Source: Rhodonellum psychrophilum GCM71 = DSM 17998
GTDB lineage: Bacteria; Bacteroidota; Bacteroidia; Cytophagales; Cyclobacteriaceae
Assembly: GCF_000381545.1 (NCBI RefSeq)
Contig: NZ_KB906677.1
Span: 200,638-264,637, forward strand
Direction: 5' to 3'
DNA length: 64,000 nt
The notes beneath the pieces were generated by a model that was given only the letters and a program-made list of their open reading frames with translations, had not been told where the DNA came from and did not search any database. The translations under genes and the position numbers were made by a program. Below, in pieces: positions 62,331 through 64,000 of this stretch. Every line of letters starts with the position of its first letter. The stretch's first letter is position 1.

Positions 62331-62578
62331 GGTGTTTTTGAACGAAGGGCCTATTCTTAAGCATGGACTTGATCCACGCCCAATCTGATCAGGTTTTTAC
62401 GTTTCTGCTCGGGCTTTTTCTCCCGGTCAACCGGGACCATACACAGTAACGGAGTCGGTTTATTCACTATCTTTAAGAAGTTAAGAGTAAGATGAAGGAG
62501 AATGGCTCCGAATGCCGTCGGCTCAAAGCTGAATCATGCTATCGGACAGCTTAAAAAAAGACACCGAAATACGATGCC
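62331..62578 (-). mobile_element. group II intron remnant C
   Basis: Minus strand. It carries maturase text LHLTLNFLKIVNKPTP, then MVPVDREKKPEQKRKNLIRL and GVDQ, breaking off and rejoining at the ORF end (TIQ stop region, ctggattgtaggt). The first part matches remnant B and the second part remnant A, which shows all three come from the same intron type. No RT core or domain V remains. Confidence 0.7.
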
Positions 62579-62602
62579 AACTTAAAAATACCGACTTAAA
62601 CC

Positions 62603-63139
62603 ATGACAACAGAAAGCACATTGACAACAATTAATTCATCTCATAGCGGCCTAAAAGTCGCAATAGAATTGGTTTATGAGAAGTGTGGTTTTGACTTGAC
62701 AGACCCAAAGTTGAATTCCGAAAGTTTAGAATATGGAGCTTGTTCATTCGGACTAAACGGAAATAAAGTTCAATATCGTGACTCTAGGATAACACCGACA
62801 AAAACGGGGCAGTTTGTCACATTATGGAAAAGAAACAAAGATGGAATAACAGAACCGTTTGACATTTCTGACGACTTAGATTTTATTATAATTACTTCAA
62901 AAAGTGGTGACAACTTTGGACAATTTATTTTCCCAAAATCTGTTTTGGCGGACAATGGAATAATAACCAGAAATGGCCAAGGGGGAAAACGTGGCATTCG
63001 GGTTTATCCACCTTGGGACATTGCGACAAATAAACAAGCAGAGAGAACTCAAAATTGGCAGACAAAATATTTTTTGACAATAAAAAAGGATGACACAACC
63101 GACCTCAATTTTGTAAAGGAATTACTTACAAAATCATAA
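62603..63139 (+). CDS. MepB domain-containing protein
   Basis: 178 residues. It matches the MepB family: EYGACSFGLNGNKVQYRDSRITPTKTGQFVTLWKRN, then DDLDFIIITSKSGDNFGQFIFPKSVLADNG, GKRGIRVYPPWD and QAERTQNWQTKYFL. MepB is encoded with the MepA efflux pump in staphylococci but is widespread without it. Its fold suggests a DNA-associated or restriction-like protein, and its function is not settled. It is a single-gene cassette followed by an attC left fragment. Confidence 0.88.
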   Translation: MTTESTLTTINSSHSGLKVAIELVYEKCGFDLTDPKLNSESLEYGACSFGLNGNKVQYRDSRITPTKTGQFVTLWKRNKDGITEPFDISDDLDFIIITSKSGDNFGQFIFPKSVLADNGIITRNGQGGKRGIRVYPPWDIATNKQAERTQNWQTKYFLTIKKDDTTDLNFVKELLTKS

Positions 63140-63167
63140 CAAATTGACTCACGAAGAAAAAACCGAA

Positions 63168-63208
63168 CCAATGACACCGTTCGGCAAAAGTGGTCGTTCA
63201 GTACTCCG
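63168..63208 (+). other. attC-like left fragment 13, end of recognisable array
   Basis: ccaatgacaccgttcggcaa and aagtggtcgttcagtactcc match the left half of sites 2 and 3 (core, then gtggcggttcagtg). No right half follows. It is the last attC-like signal in the window. Confidence 0.5.
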
Positions 63209-63501
63209 CGGGCACACTCGAGGTAAACCAAAATCGCACAAACCAAGGCACACTGGGGAAAGGAATGCGCACACACAATCAACCAGAATCCGATAGCAAG
63301 GCAACCTTTCCAAAAAAAAATTCCCCAAGCCTTCGACTATAATCTTCGCCAAAAAATACGGCAAATAAATCCCCATCATCCAAGAAGCTCCGTCCAACTA
63401 AGTTTTAATCTCAATTTTGGATTGTCGAATAAAATAGTTATTTTTTTGCCGGAATTGCGGTTAAAAACACTTTACGATAGTCGGAAGCGTAAAAGACAAG
63501 G
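63209..63501. other. intergenic, no gene seen
   Basis: About 290 bases without recognisable gene, attC or repeat. Minus-strand open frames here have no protein-like content. Confidence 0.35.
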
Positions 63502-63576
63502 GTAAAAAAACCAACTGTCTCAATTTGCCTGACAATTATACAAGCCACATTCGGACAGATCAGTACCGAGACAAAT

Positions 63577-64000
63577 ATGACTGAAAAAGAAAATTCCTTG
63601 CAGGCGGTTCTAGACAAAACCGTTGACGGAAAGAAAATATTCGGGACTTCGTTCGCGATAAAGAAAGAAGGTTTTACTTGGTTTGGAGCTTCGGGCAATA
63701 TCTTAAATGAACAACCCTACTTCATTGCCAGCACGACAAAACTCTTTACGACTGCCATTATTCTACACTTGAAGTCAAAAGGAAAATTAACCCTTGACGA
63801 CCAAATCAGTAAATACTTGGACAAATCCGTGATGAAAGGGTTACACATTTACAATGGGAAGGACTATTCTAACGAGATAACGATCAAACATCTATTGGCG
63901 CATACCTCTGGACTTGCCGATTATTTTCAAGGAAAGGGAGCAAACGGGAATAGTTTGGAAGATGACATTAAAAATGGGAACGACCAATTTTGGACTTTTG
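63577..64000 (+). CDS. serine hydrolase (beta-lactamase family), partial at window end
   Basis: 141 codons before the window ends. SxxK is STTK in FIASTTKLFTTAIIL, then LTLDDQISKYL and IKHLLAHTSGLADYF, as in class C/PBP4*-type hydrolases. The first ATG is 63577. The in-frame codons upstream (63502-63576) read KKPTVSICLTIIQATFGQI, which looks like a signal peptide, but they begin with GTA instead of ATG. The exported form may have lost its start codon, or a non-standard start is used. Confidence 0.85.
   Translation, partial: MTEKENSLQAVLDKTVDGKKIFGTSFAIKKEGFTWFGASGNILNEQPYFIASTTKLFTTAIILHLKSKGKLTLDDQISKYLDKSVMKGLHIYNGKDYSNEITIKHLLAHTSGLADYFQGKGANGNSLEDDIKNGNDQFWTF

Overview
The window looks like the chromosome of a Bacteroidota bacterium of the order Cytophagales, most likely a member of the Cyclobacteriaceae. 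The reasons are a SusC/SusD outer-membrane pair, a GH95 fucosidase, a GH130/GT4 locus, DUF6503 and TlpA proteins, a membrane pyrophosphatase, and little use of strong Shine-Dalgarno sequences. No rRNA, tRNA or CRISPR was found.

Layout. 1-44,600 is backbone. It holds two glycosyltransferases, two SDR dehydrogenases, and a large minus-strand metabolic block at 5.7-18.7 kb. That block contains an acyl carrier protein, pyruvate dehydrogenase E2, E1 beta and E1 alpha, an HtrA protease, acetyl-CoA ligase, PEP synthase, DUF2267, a GT4-toroid protein and a broken GH130. Then come rluF, an OmpA lipoprotein, an S24 repressor, tex, TlpA, GNAT, GH95, an S9 peptidase, a serine hydrolase, a PBP4-type DacB, SusCD, hppA and a Gfo/Idh/MocA oxidoreductase. 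About nine copies of a 150-180 bp dispersed repeat with imperfect inverted ends (aaccc..atgcat / atgcat..cgggtt) fill the gaps.

44.9-63.2 kb is accessory, visibly AT-richer, and is the main discovery. It is an integron-like cassette array with no intact integrase (CALIN-like). Unrelated ORFs, all on the plus strand, are separated by about 133-nt attC-like sites: an ..AAC left core, nested imperfect inverted repeats, and a right end AAAACGTT(A/G)... The first ~10 nt of a cassette are the reverse complement of the left core of that cassette's own attC, as expected for integron cassettes. A decayed tyrosine recombinase (N- and C-terminal pieces, catalytic Tyr deleted) sits directly upstream. Cassettes carry a possible SLATT effector with a cupin-like partner, an HNH nuclease with a possible modified-base reader domain, a two-gene membrane pair, serine hydrolases, a protein with a leader like that of contractile-injection-system effectors, a three-gene membrane set, DUF1593, CIA30 and MepB proteins.

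Group II introns have attacked the array. At 54,367-56,777 an intact intron (RT, 34-nt domain V, 1858 nt) and a decayed second intron stand head-to-tail in the left core of one attC, both on the attC bottom strand. Two more decayed relatives lie at 61.2 and 62.4 kb. The window ends inside a further serine hydrolase gene.
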